From contig NZ_CP121113.1 of assembly GCF_029581395.1 (NCBI RefSeq), forward strand, positions 1,112,001 through 1,176,000: a DNA stretch of 64,000 nt, read 5' to 3'. Origin of the DNA: Roseinatronobacter sp. S2 (GTDB lineage Bacteria > Pseudomonadota > Alphaproteobacteria > Rhodobacterales > Rhodobacteraceae). Of the stretch, positions 16,737 to 25,222 are shown one piece after another (within the stretch, counting starts at the first letter, position 1; the number at the start of each line of letters is the position of its first letter). The notes beneath the pieces were generated by a model. That model searched no databases. It had not been told where the DNA came from and was given only the letters and a program-made list of their open reading frames with translations. Made by a program: the position numbers and the translations under genes.

Positions 16737-17936
16737 ATGCAGTATGCAGCCATCACACGCAGGCTGAAGGATCTGGGCGGGGACAAGTGGGCCATTCACA
16801 ACGCCGCCCGCGACCGCCTTAACCAAGGCGAGGATATCATCGAACTGACAATCGGCGAGCCGGATATTCCAACCGATCCCGGCCTGATCGAGATTTGTGC
16901 CGACTCGATGCGCCGCGGCCGCACGCGCTATTCCAACGGCCGTGGCGAGGCTGGCCTTATCAAAGCGCTGCAACGGACTTACGCGTCGCGCCTGCCCGAA
17001 ATCGCGCCTGAAAATATCCTGTGCTTTCCAGGCACGCAGACCGCCCTGTTTGCTGTGATGCTTGCGCTGGTCGAAGAGGGCGATGGCGTGCTGATTGGCG
17101 ATCCTTACTATGCAACATATGATGGGGTGGTCGAAGCGACTGGCGCCAAAGTGCAGGCCGTACCGCTGAAGATGGAGCACGGCTTCGTCCCGCAGCCCCA
17201 TGATCTGCAAACTGCGATCACGCCGAATAGCCGCGTTCTGCTTCTGAATACCCCGCACAATCCCAGTGGATCGGTCATCAACCACGACAGCATGCGCGCC
17301 ATCGGCGATATTGCCCTTGCCCATGATCTGTGGATCGTCTGCGACGAGGTCTACGAGTCGCTGATTTTCGAAGGCGAGTTCTGCTCTCCTTTAGAATTCG
17401 CCCCTTTGCGTGAACGCACAATCGTAGTCTCTTCTATTTCCAAGAGCCATGCCGCGACCGGATTTCGCAGCGGCTGGGCGATTGGTCCCAAAGAGGCGAT
17501 GCGCCTGTTACTGCCGATCTCGGAAACCATGCTCTTCGGGAACCAACCCTTTATCGCCGACATGACGGAAGCCGCGCTGACCGACGATTACGACACCGCC
17601 GAACGGTTGCGCACCTCGTTGGCGCGTCGCGCGCGGACCTGTCAGGCGGCCTTCGAGGCAGCTGAGGGGTTGTCGTCCTTTTTGCCGCGCGGCGGGATGT
17701 TCATGTTGGTAGACGTATCGGCCACCGGACTGGGCGGTGAGGCATTTGCCTGGCGGCTGCTGGAGGAAGAAGCCGTGGCAGTCATGCCGGGCAACTCTTT
17801 CGGCGGGCAGGCCGGACACCTGATCCGGCTGGGCCTGACCTTGCCCGACGCAAAGCTGGCAGAAGCCGTGCGCCGCATCACGGCCCTGTCGGCCCGGCTC
17901 TGTGCCGCAAGATTTCCCGCAAAAGCACAGGCATAA
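16737..17936 (+). CDS. PLP-dependent aminotransferase, class I (aspartate aminotransferase fold)
   Basis: A 399-residue fold-type I aminotransferase. Visible residues: NTPHNPSG with the cofactor-pocket Asn, VCDEVYESL with the Asp that binds the pyridine nitrogen, and SSISKSHAATGFRSGW with the Schiff-base Lys and phosphate-binding residues. The C-terminal LIRLGLTLP contains the carboxylate-binding Arg. Length is normal. It is coupled to the tetR gene and ends just before a bidirectional terminator. It would convert an amino acid released by the neighbouring amidohydrolase to a 2-oxo acid. Confidence 0.93.
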   Translation: MQYAAITRRLKDLGGDKWAIHNAARDRLNQGEDIIELTIGEPDIPTDPGLIEICADSMRRGRTRYSNGRGEAGLIKALQRTYASRLPEIAPENILCFPGTQTALFAVMLALVEEGDGVLIGDPYYATYDGVVEATGAKVQAVPLKMEHGFVPQPHDLQTAITPNSRVLLLNTPHNPSGSVINHDSMRAIGDIALAHDLWIVCDEVYESLIFEGEFCSPLEFAPLRERTIVVSSISKSHAATGFRSGWAIGPKEAMRLLLPISETMLFGNQPFIADMTEAALTDDYDTAERLRTSLARRARTCQAAFEAAEGLSSFLPRGGMFMLVDVSATGLGGEAFAWRLLEEEAVAVMPGNSFGGQAGHLIRLGLTLPDAKLAEAVRRITALSARLCAARFPAKAQA

Positions 17937-17940
17937 GCAA

Positions 17941-17966
17941 AAGGCTGGTGCGCCAGCCCCTTCTTG
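17941..17966. terminator. Bidirectional intrinsic terminator
   Basis: GGCTGG-TGCG-CCAGCC (17943-17958) sits between the convergent aminotransferase and aldolase genes, 6 bases past the aminotransferase stop. It is followed on the plus strand by CCTTCTT and, read on the minus strand, by CTTTTGCTT. It can end transcription from both sides. Confidence 0.75.
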
Positions 17967-17990
17967 CCCAAAGCGATCAGACCGCGCCGG

Positions 17991-18758
17991 TCAGTCGCGA
18001 TAGTCTGGCGCAATCCGGTCCAGCAGGCGCAGGTGCGCCGCCCATTCCAGCGCCACGTCATCATCCTCGCCCATCGAGCCTTCGTACTGCTTGGCTACAT
18101 GGTCGGCCACATTGTCGGGGACCGCACGCAAAGGCTGCCCCATCGAAAGAGTGGCCACCTGAATTTCGCAGGCGCGCTCCATGTAGAACATTGTATTGAA
18201 CATCGAAGCTGCGGTCGCTCCAGTGGTCAGCAGGCCGTGGTTGCGCAGTACCAGCACCGGGTTGTCGCCAAGACTTCTGACCAAGCGCTCCCGCTCGCCC
18301 AGATCCAGCGCGATGCCCTCGTAGTCATGGTATGAAATCCGGTTGTGGAACTGCAGTGCAATCTGGTTGAGCGGCAAGAGTCCGTCTTCCAGCGTCGAGA
18401 CCGCCACACCGGCACGCGTATGCGTATGCATGATCCAGGCAGCATCATGGCTGGTCCGGTGGATCGCCGAGTGAATGGTGAAGCCCGCCGGGTTCACAGG
18501 ATAGGGGCTGTCATCGACCTTGTTACCGTCCACGTCGATCTTGACCAGAGACGAGGCCGTTATTTCGTCCCAAGAAAGGCCGTAGGGGTTAATCAGAAAA
18601 TGACCTTCTTCGCCGGGCACGCGGGCGGTGATGTGGGTGTAAATCAGGTCGGTGAACCGATAGTGCCAGGCCAGTCGGTAGCAGGCTGCAAGGTCGCAGC
18701 GGGCCTGCCATTCGTGGTCGCTCGTCGTGGTCGGGGCGGCGGTTGCAGCTTGTTTCAT
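17991..18758 (-). CDS. Class II aldolase/adducin-domain protein
   Basis: A 255-residue protein with the class II aldolase zinc site: MHTHTRAGVAVS (two His) and LRNHGLLTTGAT (third His), and an Asp/Glu region before them. Characterised members are fuculose- and ribulose-phosphate aldolases, methylthioribulose dehydratases and decarboxylase-like relatives. The early phrase CRLAWHYRFTDLIYTHITAR fits the larger alphaproteobacterial group annotated only as class II aldolase. It is downstream of, and 17 bases from, the 2-hydroxyacid dehydrogenase, forming a two-gene operon. Confidence 0.9.
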   Translation of the reverse strand: MKQAATAAPTTTSDHEWQARCDLAACYRLAWHYRFTDLIYTHITARVPGEEGHFLINPYGLSWDEITASSLVKIDVDGNKVDDSPYPVNPAGFTIHSAIHRTSHDAAWIMHTHTRAGVAVSTLEDGLLPLNQIALQFHNRISYHDYEGIALDLGERERLVRSLGDNPVLVLRNHGLLTTGATAASMFNTMFYMERACEIQVATLSMGQPLRAVPDNVADHVAKQYEGSMGEDDDVALEWAAHLRLLDRIAPDYRD

Positions 18759-18775
18759 TGGGGTCTCCTATTCGA

Positions 18776-19732
18776 TCAATAGCCGCGCGCGCGTTCAACG
18801 CCGAAGCTGAGAGGGGCACCTTCGCGCAACTCGCGCGCCGTGGTGACAATTTGTTCGGCGACGACAGAAGGAACCGAGTCACTGGCAATATGCGGCGTGA
18901 TGCGCAGGCGAGCGTCGTGCCAGAAAGGGTGATCCTCTGGCAGCGGTTCGGCGTGGAACACATCCAGCGTGGCACCGGCAAGCTGTCCGCTGTCGAGCGC
19001 GGCAATCAGGTCGGATTCGACCAGATGTTCGCCGCGCCCTATCTGGATCAGCCAGCTGCCCTGCGCCATGGCCGCAAACAGCGTGGCGTTCAGCACGGCC
19101 TCGGTGGCTTGGGTCAGCGGCAGGATGTTGATGACGAAATGCGCACCGGCTGTAGCCGTGAGAACCGCATCCGTGCCGCTGAAGTAGCTGACATCCTCAA
19201 TCGGTCGCTCGGGTTCTGTCCGGCAGGCGACGCGAAGCGTGAATCCCAAGCCGCGCAGGGTGCGGGTGACGGCTTCCCCCATGGTGCCGTTGCCCAGAAC
19301 GGTGACGATTGTGGCCTCTGGGGCTTGCATGGGCAGGGGTTCCCAGGCTGCGCGGCTGGCCGAGGCCGCAAGCCGCGCGAAGTTACGTGAGACATGCAGC
19401 ACCTCATGCGCGGCATATCCTGCCATCAGCGCCGCTTGATGTGGGTCACGCACGCGGGCAATGGCGGTCTCGGAAGAGAGTTCGGGATTGCTCAGCAGGT
19501 CATCGACGCCAGCACCGATCGACATCGCCAGCTCAAGGTTGGGATAAGCGGCAAAGCTGTCTGCCTCCGCCAACCAGCAGATGGCGAAGCGGATTTGTTC
19601 GGGATATGAAACCTCCTCGGGGCGAAGCACCTCGATATCAGGGCCTGCCGCGCGCAAGGCAGTTCCATACAGGCTTTCCAAGTCCAGCGTCCGGCTTAGG
19701 AATACGCCTTGAATCGGCTCATCGTCTCTCAT
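18776..19732 (-). CDS. ghrA: Glyoxylate/hydroxypyruvate reductase A-like D-2-hydroxyacid dehydrogenase
   Basis: A 318-residue NAD(P)H-dependent dehydrogenase. The Rossmann signature VTVLGNGTMGEAV lies near residue 145. The catalytic triad is visible as Arg in QIGRGEHLV, Glu in HAEPLPEDHPFW and His in RITPHIAS. The insertion-free layout and the C-terminal AEPLPEDHPFW phrase match GhrA. The ATG at 19732 suits the family; the frame is open to 19996 but that part is IS1182 remnant. It would reduce a 2-oxo acid such as glyoxylate or hydroxypyruvate, which could come from the aminotransferase next door. Confidence 0.88.
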   Translation of the reverse strand: MRDDEPIQGVFLSRTLDLESLYGTALRAAGPDIEVLRPEEVSYPEQIRFAICWLAEADSFAAYPNLELAMSIGAGVDDLLSNPELSSETAIARVRDPHQAALMAGYAAHEVLHVSRNFARLAASASRAAWEPLPMQAPEATIVTVLGNGTMGEAVTRTLRGLGFTLRVACRTEPERPIEDVSYFSGTDAVLTATAGAHFVINILPLTQATEAVLNATLFAAMAQGSWLIQIGRGEHLVESDLIAALDSGQLAGATLDVFHAEPLPEDHPFWHDARLRITPHIASDSVPSVVAEQIVTTARELREGAPLSFGVERARGY

Positions 19733-19769
19733 CAGGAATCCTGTTTTATCTGGTTTCACATCTCCTTTA

Positions 19770-19795
19770 TTGCACATTCGTATAACTGCGTGCAA
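19770..19795. promoter_or_regulatory. Inverted repeat upstream of the ghrA-like gene
   Basis: TTGCAC (19770-19775) and GTGCAA (19790-19795) form a 6-base inverted repeat with a 14-base spacer, about 40 bases before the dehydrogenase start. It could be an operator of the aldolase-dehydrogenase operon. Chance occurrence is possible. Confidence 0.3.
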
Positions 19796-19884
19796 CCATG
19801 TGGCCTTGGCCTTGGCCATGTCCCTGGCTGGTCTGAATGCGGCTTGGAGGGATGGACCCTTTGGGGCCTCTCGATTTCGCGGGT

Positions 19885-20039
19885 CTACAGGAAGCCCGCG
19901 CGGATCAGCCGTCCGGGCGGGATCGAGGGTCGGCGACAACCTGCCTGATCTTGCGCAGCGGGTGCCGCGCGGGGATGCGATCTTCCAGATCGACATAGCT
20001 CAATAGCGACCTGCGCGTCTCGTCCGTTCCGCGCATCAT
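19885..20039 (-). mobile_element. IS1182-type transposase, N-terminal remnant
   Basis: From the ATG at 20039 the minus strand encodes MMRGTDETRRSLLSYVDLED and RIPARHPLRKIRQVV, the conserved start of IS1182/IS5-like DDE transposases. The next expected segment (about 30 residues) is missing. The sequence resumes in another frame as RRPSIPPGRLIRAGFL and stops. Only the first 100 residues' worth of the gene is represented, with an internal loss. Confidence 0.7.
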
Positions 20040-20100
20040 CGCTCCCCGCCGCTTTCGTCCCGGGAGTGAAACATGTTCTCAAATGACTGCCGAGGCGGAA

Positions 20101-20562
20101 CTATTTCAGCACTCTGCTCTCATGATCGCTGTCAAGATTTTGCTTCACTGTGAATAATCCGACGGTGCCGGTCACAGCGCGACGTGGATGCGCAATAGGC
20201 CACTGTCCAGCCATTCGTTCCGGGATAGATACGGCCGTGGCGCAGCAAAATCCTTGAAGATACTGGCGCGCCTTGCCCAACACCCGCATCGCAGTCGCCC
20301 GCGCACGAACCAGGTCGCGCATCGCTTCATGCGCCGCGCCCGGCACCCAGGCGGTCAATTCACCGACGCGTTGCAGCCTGCCAACATCACCCCGTCGCCA
20401 GCCATTTCCGAAATGAGCGCGCGTGCAACCACGATGCAATCATGTTCTATTTCCACAAGCTGGCGGCGCAGGCCATGGCCACATGATCCCGCCTCATAGC
20501 AAAAGTGCAACCGACATCGTCGCCTTGTGAGGATCCAGCCCGATGAATATCCTATCCTGCAA
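20101..20562 (-). mobile_element. IS110-family transposase, N-terminal remnant
   Basis: On the minus strand the DEDD-domain start DRIFIGLDPHKATMSVA is followed, across frameshifts, by GLRRQLVEIEHDCIVVA, VGELTAWVPGAAHEAMRDLV and RARATAMRVLGKARQYLQGF. These are in the correct order for the N-terminal half of an IS110 transposase. The C-terminal half is absent here. A C-terminal half of similar type lies at 11106-11444, but on the other strand and 9 kb away. Confidence 0.75.
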
Positions 20563-20652
20563 GTGGTATCTCCCTCATTCTTGAGGCTCGGTATCTGCCC
20601 ATGCGCTGCAACCCTCGAACGAAGAATGTCGCGGGAGGGGCCAGCATGCCAA

Positions 20653-21517
20653 TCAGCTCACACCGCGATCATGGGGGCTAAAGTCGCTGCCGTCAGGGTC
20701 TGCGGATACCGTCAAATATGCAACGTCTTCCGGCAGGATCTGCGCGCGTCGGGTGATCCGTGCCTCTGCCAGAAGCTGGCCCAGCCGGATGCTTTGATCA
20801 AGGGCGCCGATGCCATAGCGATAACCGGGCAGATAGCCCGAGGCCCGAATCCGCCTGTCGAAGGGCAGACCTGTTTCGACCAGTCGCGCCGGGGCAAAAG
20901 ACCACCGTGGTGCAGTTCGCGTTGATCGTATTATAAAATTTCGGCTGTTCAGCTTGCGCGTTACCCTGGTGCAGATAGGACAGGAACAGCTCGCGCGCCT
21001 GCGCATGGATCAGGCGCAGGCGGAACAGCGACACATCCTCGCGGCGATGATCGGTGCGCAGTTTGACAATATCCAGTTCCTCGGCAGCAATCAGGACCAG
21101 CTCGAATGCTTTGAAAAATCCAACGATGGATGAGAAGACCTCGTCCGCCTCGCGGCGGATTTCGGCGGAAAAGACCAAATGGCGCACGGCATCAAAGCCG
21201 AAGGTGACAAGCACAAGCGCGATGGTCGGGCTGCCCCAGACCGACGTGAACAGATCTACCGAGGTGATGCTGTCCAGCGGATAGCTTGCCGTCTTATACC
21301 GATGGATGACCGTGTCGCGATCCTGCCAGTCGAAATCACGGATGTGATGGACCAGCATGCTGTCTGCACCGATCTCGGCGGTGACGCCATGGGCAACATC
21401 TGCGGCCCAGTCCCGGTCCTGTCGCGGCGCGATACCCGACCACCAGACGATGAAGGTGACCAGACAGGCGGCCTGGCGCAACCAGCCGCGCCGGAGGTTG
21501 CGCCAGGCCAGCAGGTG
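20653..21517 (-). pseudogene. DUF4105 (Lnb-type periplasmic domain) membrane protein, frameshifted
   Basis: The frame begins with a transmembrane helix (LLAWRNLRRGW...FIVWWSG), then shows the DUF4105 pattern: WAADVAHGVTAEIG, HHIRDFDWQDRDTVIHRY, the EIRREADEVFSS region, and the NANCTT motif with the conserved Cys. After NCTTVVF the frame shifts near 20890. The rest (PFDRRIRASGYLPGYRYGIG and so on) continues in another frame to a stop at 20653. No ATG is found between the upstream stop and the helix, so the start may be CTG/TTG or lost. DUF4105 proteins are periplasmic-facing and probable cysteine hydrolases. The frameshift should inactivate the second half unless it is a sequencing error. Confidence 0.7.
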
Positions 21518-21535
21518 GCGGGGGCGCTAGCATGA

Positions 21536-21655
21536 TCACGGCGGCCTGAACCGGACGGACAAGGCCGTCAAGCTGGTACTGTAGCGTCTAAGCGTGAAGG
21601 CTAGCAGGGCGATCAGGGCAAGGCCGAACAGCACCGCCCCCAGCCTGCCGCGCAT
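21536..21655 (-). CDS. Small single-helix membrane protein (39 residues)
   Basis: An ATG directly follows the TAG of the lipoprotein hydrolase (TAGGATG), opening a 39-codon frame with one hydrophobic helix, LGAVLFGLALIALLAF, flanked by Arg residues. The tight junction suggests translational re-initiation. I recognise no family. It could equally be a non-functional tail between the hydrolase and the DUF4105 gene. Confidence 0.4.
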   Translation of the reverse strand: MRGRLGAVLFGLALIALLAFTLRRYSTSLTALSVRFRPP

Positions 21656-21656
21656 C

Positions 21657-22757
21657 CTAGCGACCCAGGGTCGCATCGACGGCCCGGAGGGGAGCGGTGA
21701 TGATTTGGCCTGCGGAATCCAGTACGAATGTACCGGCTTCGGCAAAGCCTCCGCCCTGGCGCACCTCGTTGAGTAGCGCCGGATAGGCCGCAGCGACGGC
21801 GATATAGCGGTCGTGATTCGCCGGAGTGCTGGCATCCGCCGACGAAATATCGACCAGCGTCACGTTCGCGGCCCTGGCCGCCGCCTGAATCCGCGGGTCG
21901 GTCAGGTCCAGCGCCCCCAGCCTGCCATAGCGGCGCGTCGCCCCCGACAGCCGCAGCGCCCGGTCATCGGGCGAGACCATGACCACCAGCGGGATGTCCA
22001 TCCGGCCAATCACCGCCATCTGTTGCCGGAACACATCGACATCAATATCGGGGGCCGCCAGAATCACCTCCAGCCGCGACAGGGCGTCGTCCTTGCCCGC
22101 CAGCCGCATCTGGCGCAGCGCTTCCATCACCAGCCATCCGCCCATCGAATGCCCAAAGACTGTGATCGAATCTGCGCCTGTATCTGCAGTCAGCCTGGTC
22201 AGCAGATCGTCCAGCGCGTCGCGTGAGAAAGCGGCAGAATCCTGATCGACCGGATATCCTCTCAGCGAGGCGGCAGAGGGCCATGAAAACAGCACCGGCG
22301 CCCCGGACAGCTGCGCATCCGCCTGCATCTGCGCGGTGCGGTACAGCGATTCCGGAAAACTGTAGTTGAAGCCGTGAACGAAGACGACCGAACGTTGGGC
22401 ATCCGCCGCAGCCACACGCTGAAGAAAGCTGGAGCGATCCACGCGCAGATGCTGTGTGACGGCGAAATCGGTACGCGGATCGGCGATGCCCTTGGGCCAT
22501 TCGATTTGACCGGGAACGTGGTTCGGCGGGATCGAGACGGTGAATTCCGCAAACCCCATCTCATCCGAACGACCGCTGGTATAGCCATCGGCAAGCCGCA
22601 CCGCCGAGGTGCGGGTGGTGGCCACGAATATCCGGGACTCGGTCGCCTGCACCGCAGCCTCGGGTGCGGGCACCGGCCAGATCGTCTGCTCGGTCGGACG
22701 CCCGGCGCAGCCGGCCAGAGCGCAAATGAGAAGCAGGGGCAGAGACAGACGCATCAT
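21657..22757 (-). CDS. Alpha/beta hydrolase lipoprotein (COG4782/DUF900 type)
   Basis: A 366-residue protein with a lipoprotein signal peptide and lipobox LAGC (Cys at residue 17), so it should be anchored on the outer side of the inner membrane or in the outer membrane. It contains VVFVHGFNYSF (oxyanion-side His-Gly), the nucleophile elbow GHSMGGWL with Ser near residue 205, and a late Asp and NHDRY His as possible triad partners. This matches the DUF900/COG4782 group of alpha/beta hydrolases. Its substrate is unknown. It lies in a short minus-strand cluster with a DUF4105 gene and a TetR-type regulator. Confidence 0.88.
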   Translation of the reverse strand: MMRLSLPLLLICALAGCAGRPTEQTIWPVPAPEAAVQATESRIFVATTRTSAVRLADGYTSGRSDEMGFAEFTVSIPPNHVPGQIEWPKGIADPRTDFAVTQHLRVDRSSFLQRVAAADAQRSVVFVHGFNYSFPESLYRTAQMQADAQLSGAPVLFSWPSAASLRGYPVDQDSAAFSRDALDDLLTRLTADTGADSITVFGHSMGGWLVMEALRQMRLAGKDDALSRLEVILAAPDIDVDVFRQQMAVIGRMDIPLVVMVSPDDRALRLSGATRRYGRLGALDLTDPRIQAAARAANVTLVDISSADASTPANHDRYIAVAAAYPALLNEVRQGGGFAEAGTFVLDSAGQIITAPLRAVDATLGR

Positions 22758-22896
22758 TCGGGAACTCCGATCTCAGGAGGTGTCAGGGATCGCGGTCCTG
22801 CCAGACCTCGGGGGCAGGAAAGGTCGGGGGCGCGCGGCATACCCGCGCGCGGTCGTAGCCCAAGGGCCGGCTCCGCCGCACCGAGGCCGACGGGCC

Positions 22897-24063
22897 TCAT
22901 CGCAGATACCCGTCAGGGCCGCAGGCCAGATCCGCCGCCAGTTCCGCAACCTGTCTGGCGATGTCCGCAGCAGAGTCGGATGAATGGCCTCTGAGCCAGT
23001 CAATTGCAAGCCAGACCAGACCTCCGGCGAAGAACTGTGTCGTCAGCCCTCTCCGCTCGGGCGTGCTGGCGGAGGCATTGATCACTTCGGGCAGGATCCG
23101 TGCCCCGACCAGTCCGATCAACTCGTTGAAGAAGTCTGCGGTCCCGGCCTCACTCATCACCCGGACGTAAAACGCCCGATGCGCCTCCAGGTGGATAAAG
23201 ATCGGCCCGGCGCTCCGGGAAAGATGGCCGAAAAGTTTCTGTCGGGTCAGACGGGCACCGGGCGGCAGAGGTTCGGGAAGGGGAAAGGCTATGGCAAGCC
23301 TGTCCAGCGTCGCTGCCCGCGCCACCGCTACCACATCGGGAAAGTGCTGGCAAAAGCTCGGGCGGGTGATGCCGGCCTCTCTGACCAGCCCGGTAATGGA
23401 TATCCCGGCCAGCGGCGTTTCCCCGATCATCCGCGTGACGGCCCTGAGAATGGCGGCCCGGCTTCGTTTCAGACGGATGTTCCCGGCGATCGTCACCCGT
23501 GCAGGAGAAGCGGCCGCGTTTGGCCCATGCAGCGCGTCGCCGGGGCGATGACAATTGGCGGTGATCGCTTGATCGGAGATCTCCATGATCGGTCGGCCAT
23601 AAATGCTTTCGCTTGCGTGGAAAAATCCTGTCATCCATCCATCGGGACCGCGCCCCATCTCGACGGTATCAAGCCAGAGCGCAAGAATTTGATCTTTGCT
23701 GAGTTGGCTTTCCAAGCCCAAAGCAAAGCCCGTCTGCCTTATCTTGCCGATGCCAGGACGAAATTCATCGAAACCCAATCGTTTGGAAAGTGACTGAGAG
23801 ATTGTTGTCAGCCCGGCACCTTGAGTGGAGAAATCAATCCCGCTGTGCTCCAGGTAGGCGGGGTCTTGCACTAAGACGAGTTGTCGAAGGCGATCAGCTC
23901 CCAGACCGTCCGGACCTCTGCCATCAGCTATCAAGGCATCGGCGCGCGTTTCGTATTTGTCCGACTGACGGATGGCGTCCCAATATCCCAAAGCGCCATA
24001 GCCTGTAAAGCCCACACCGAGAACAACTAACGCAGTCGCCGTGAATTTAAGTGCCCGCTTCAT
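22897..24063 (-). CDS. Transglycosylase (GT51)-like domain fused in frame to a TetR-family regulator
   Basis: A single 388-codon frame. Residues 1-165: membrane anchor (ALVVLGVGFTGYGALGYW), then GT51-like LVQDPAYLEHSGID, GAGLTTISQSLSKRLGF, LGLESQLSKDQILALWLDTV and MGRGPDGWMTGFFHASE. In classical GT51 enzymes the first motif begins with catalytic Glu (ED..F..H.G); here it is QD. Residues about 200-388: TetR helix-turn-helix (SRAAILRAVTRMIGET, SITGLVREAGITRPSF) and a C-terminal ligand domain. At the junction (residues 165-190) the remains of the GT51 segment VIAPA appear in a different frame, so the fusion looks like a decayed transglycosylase gene run into tetR. A GTG at 23496 could be the true tetR start. 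Confidence 0.6.
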   Translation of the reverse strand: MKRALKFTATALVVLGVGFTGYGALGYWDAIRQSDKYETRADALIADGRGPDGLGADRLRQLVLVQDPAYLEHSGIDFSTQGAGLTTISQSLSKRLGFDEFRPGIGKIRQTGFALGLESQLSKDQILALWLDTVEMGRGPDGWMTGFFHASESIYGRPIMEISDQAITANCHRPGDALHGPNAAASPARVTIAGNIRLKRSRAAILRAVTRMIGETPLAGISITGLVREAGITRPSFCQHFPDVVAVARAATLDRLAIAFPLPEPLPPGARLTRQKLFGHLSRSAGPIFIHLEAHRAFYVRVMSEAGTADFFNELIGLVGARILPEVINASASTPERRGLTTQFFAGGLVWLAIDWLRGHSSDSAADIARQVAELAADLACGPDGYLR

Positions 24064-24234
24064 CTCCGCCTCTGCTCAGTACAAGCCTGATTTCATGAAA
24101 GCTTACAATGGATCGCGTGCAGATCAAACGCAGAGCTACCCTGAAAGCAGTCGTCGCAGCATCCGTCAAAGCCGGGCTTTCGGACCATCCGGCGTCTGGG
24201 TGATCGCCCCGTTATACGGCGCGTGAATAAATCA

Positions 24235-24400
24235 TTATCCGTAGCTGGCGAATGCCAGCTTGTTTCCGTCAGGATCGTGGACATAAGCATAGTAGAAGCC
24301 GGGTCCGTACTGGGGGCGCAGCCCCGGCTTTCCTTCGCAAAGGCCACCGTTATCGATGGCTGTTTTATAGAGCTGATCAACAAGCCCTGCGGTCGATGCC
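24235..24400 (-). pseudogene. VOC/glyoxalase protein, C-terminal remnant
   Basis: About 50 codons with LVDQLYKTAIDNGG, PGLRPQYGPGFYYAYVHDPDGNKLAFAS: the C-terminal betaalphabeta unit of a glyoxalase/bleomycin-resistance protein ending at a natural stop (the quoted stretch is two pieces: LVDQLYKTAIDNGG and then RPQYGPGFYYAYV, HDPDGNKLA). The N-terminal half is cut off where the IS110-type sequence begins on the opposite strand. Confidence 0.65.
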
Positions 24401-24424
24401 CTTCGCGCGTTGCGCGGCGTGAAC

Positions 24425-24835
24425 ACTATCATCGCAACGACCGTAGTAGCAGAGATCGGCGACATCACCCGCTTTGAAAATCCGCGTCAGCTGATGGCCT
24501 GGCTCGGGTTGGTACCAAGCGAGCATTCCAGTGGCGGCACGACGCGGCGCGGGCGGCTGACAAAGACCGGGAACGCCTTGGCACGCACAATGCTGGTGGA
24601 AGCGGGCTGGTCCTATCGCCATCCACCCAAAGAGGGGCAGCCGTATCTCAAGCGATCTGCGCACCTGCCGCAGGAGATCAAGGACATTGGCTGGAAAGCA
24701 CAGACGCGGTTCTGCAAGCGGTTCCGTCATCTATCGAACACTGGCAAACCTCTACCACGCGTGCTCGCAGCCATCGCGCGCGAACTCGCTGGATTCATCT
24801 GGGACATCGCCCGAAAAACACCGCTGTCTGTGTAA
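24425..24835 (+). mobile_element. IS110-family transposase, C-terminal remnant (second subtype)
   Basis: The frame encodes the transposase_20 domain and tail of an IS110-group element: AEIGDITRFENPRQLMAWLG, PSEHSSGGTTRRGRLTKTGN, ARTMLVEAGWSYRHPPKEG and the terminus RELAGFIWDIAR. It differs from the copy at 11106 and belongs to another subgroup. The catalytic N-terminal domain is missing; the sequence starts abruptly against the VOC remnant. Confidence 0.8.
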
Positions 24836-25222
24836 CTTAGCAGTTCATACTGCCTGTGCAGTACGCCGGAGATGGCAGCGGCCAATGATAGGGAAATCCT
24901 CGGAGTACGTTGGGAAACATATCCGTTCTTAGAGAGAGGCAATCCCGTATCGAACCAGGTCAGGCGGTAACCAATCCGCGGATGAGAGCATGATAACCAT
25001 CGGTTCGGCCTACCGTCTCCAGCGCCTGCACAGGCTACACCTTTGACCAACCCGTGTCAGCGGGGTAGATTAATCGTGTCAGGATACCCGAGAACGCTCA
25101 TGAGAGCGTACTATTCTGCCCCCTCCGGCATCAGACCCCATTTCGGCGATTTCCTGCGCCATGAATGTCTGACTTATGCGGTGCTCCTTCGCGTGAGTTG
25201 GGTCTGGGGGTACCACACGGGG
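24836..25222. other. Intergenic region without recognised genes
   Basis: About 390 bases between the IS110 remnant and the end of the dppF-like gene. It may contain the IS110 right boundary and the transcription end of the dpp operon, but no clear hairpin with a T-run was found. Confidence 0.4.

Noticed and set aside
19733..19996. N-terminal extension of the ghrA-like protein
   Set aside because: The extension reads through the IS1182 remnant; the ATG at 19732 starts the family homology.
22800..22860. GC-rich palindromic sequence (GCGCGCGG...CCGCGCGCGG) after the GT51-TetR gene
   Set aside because: Could form a hairpin but has no T-run on the minus strand where a terminator would be needed; not strong enough to call.
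22984..23793. 269-codon plus-strand frame
   Set aside because: Antisense to the GT51-TetR frame; low-complexity shadow composition.
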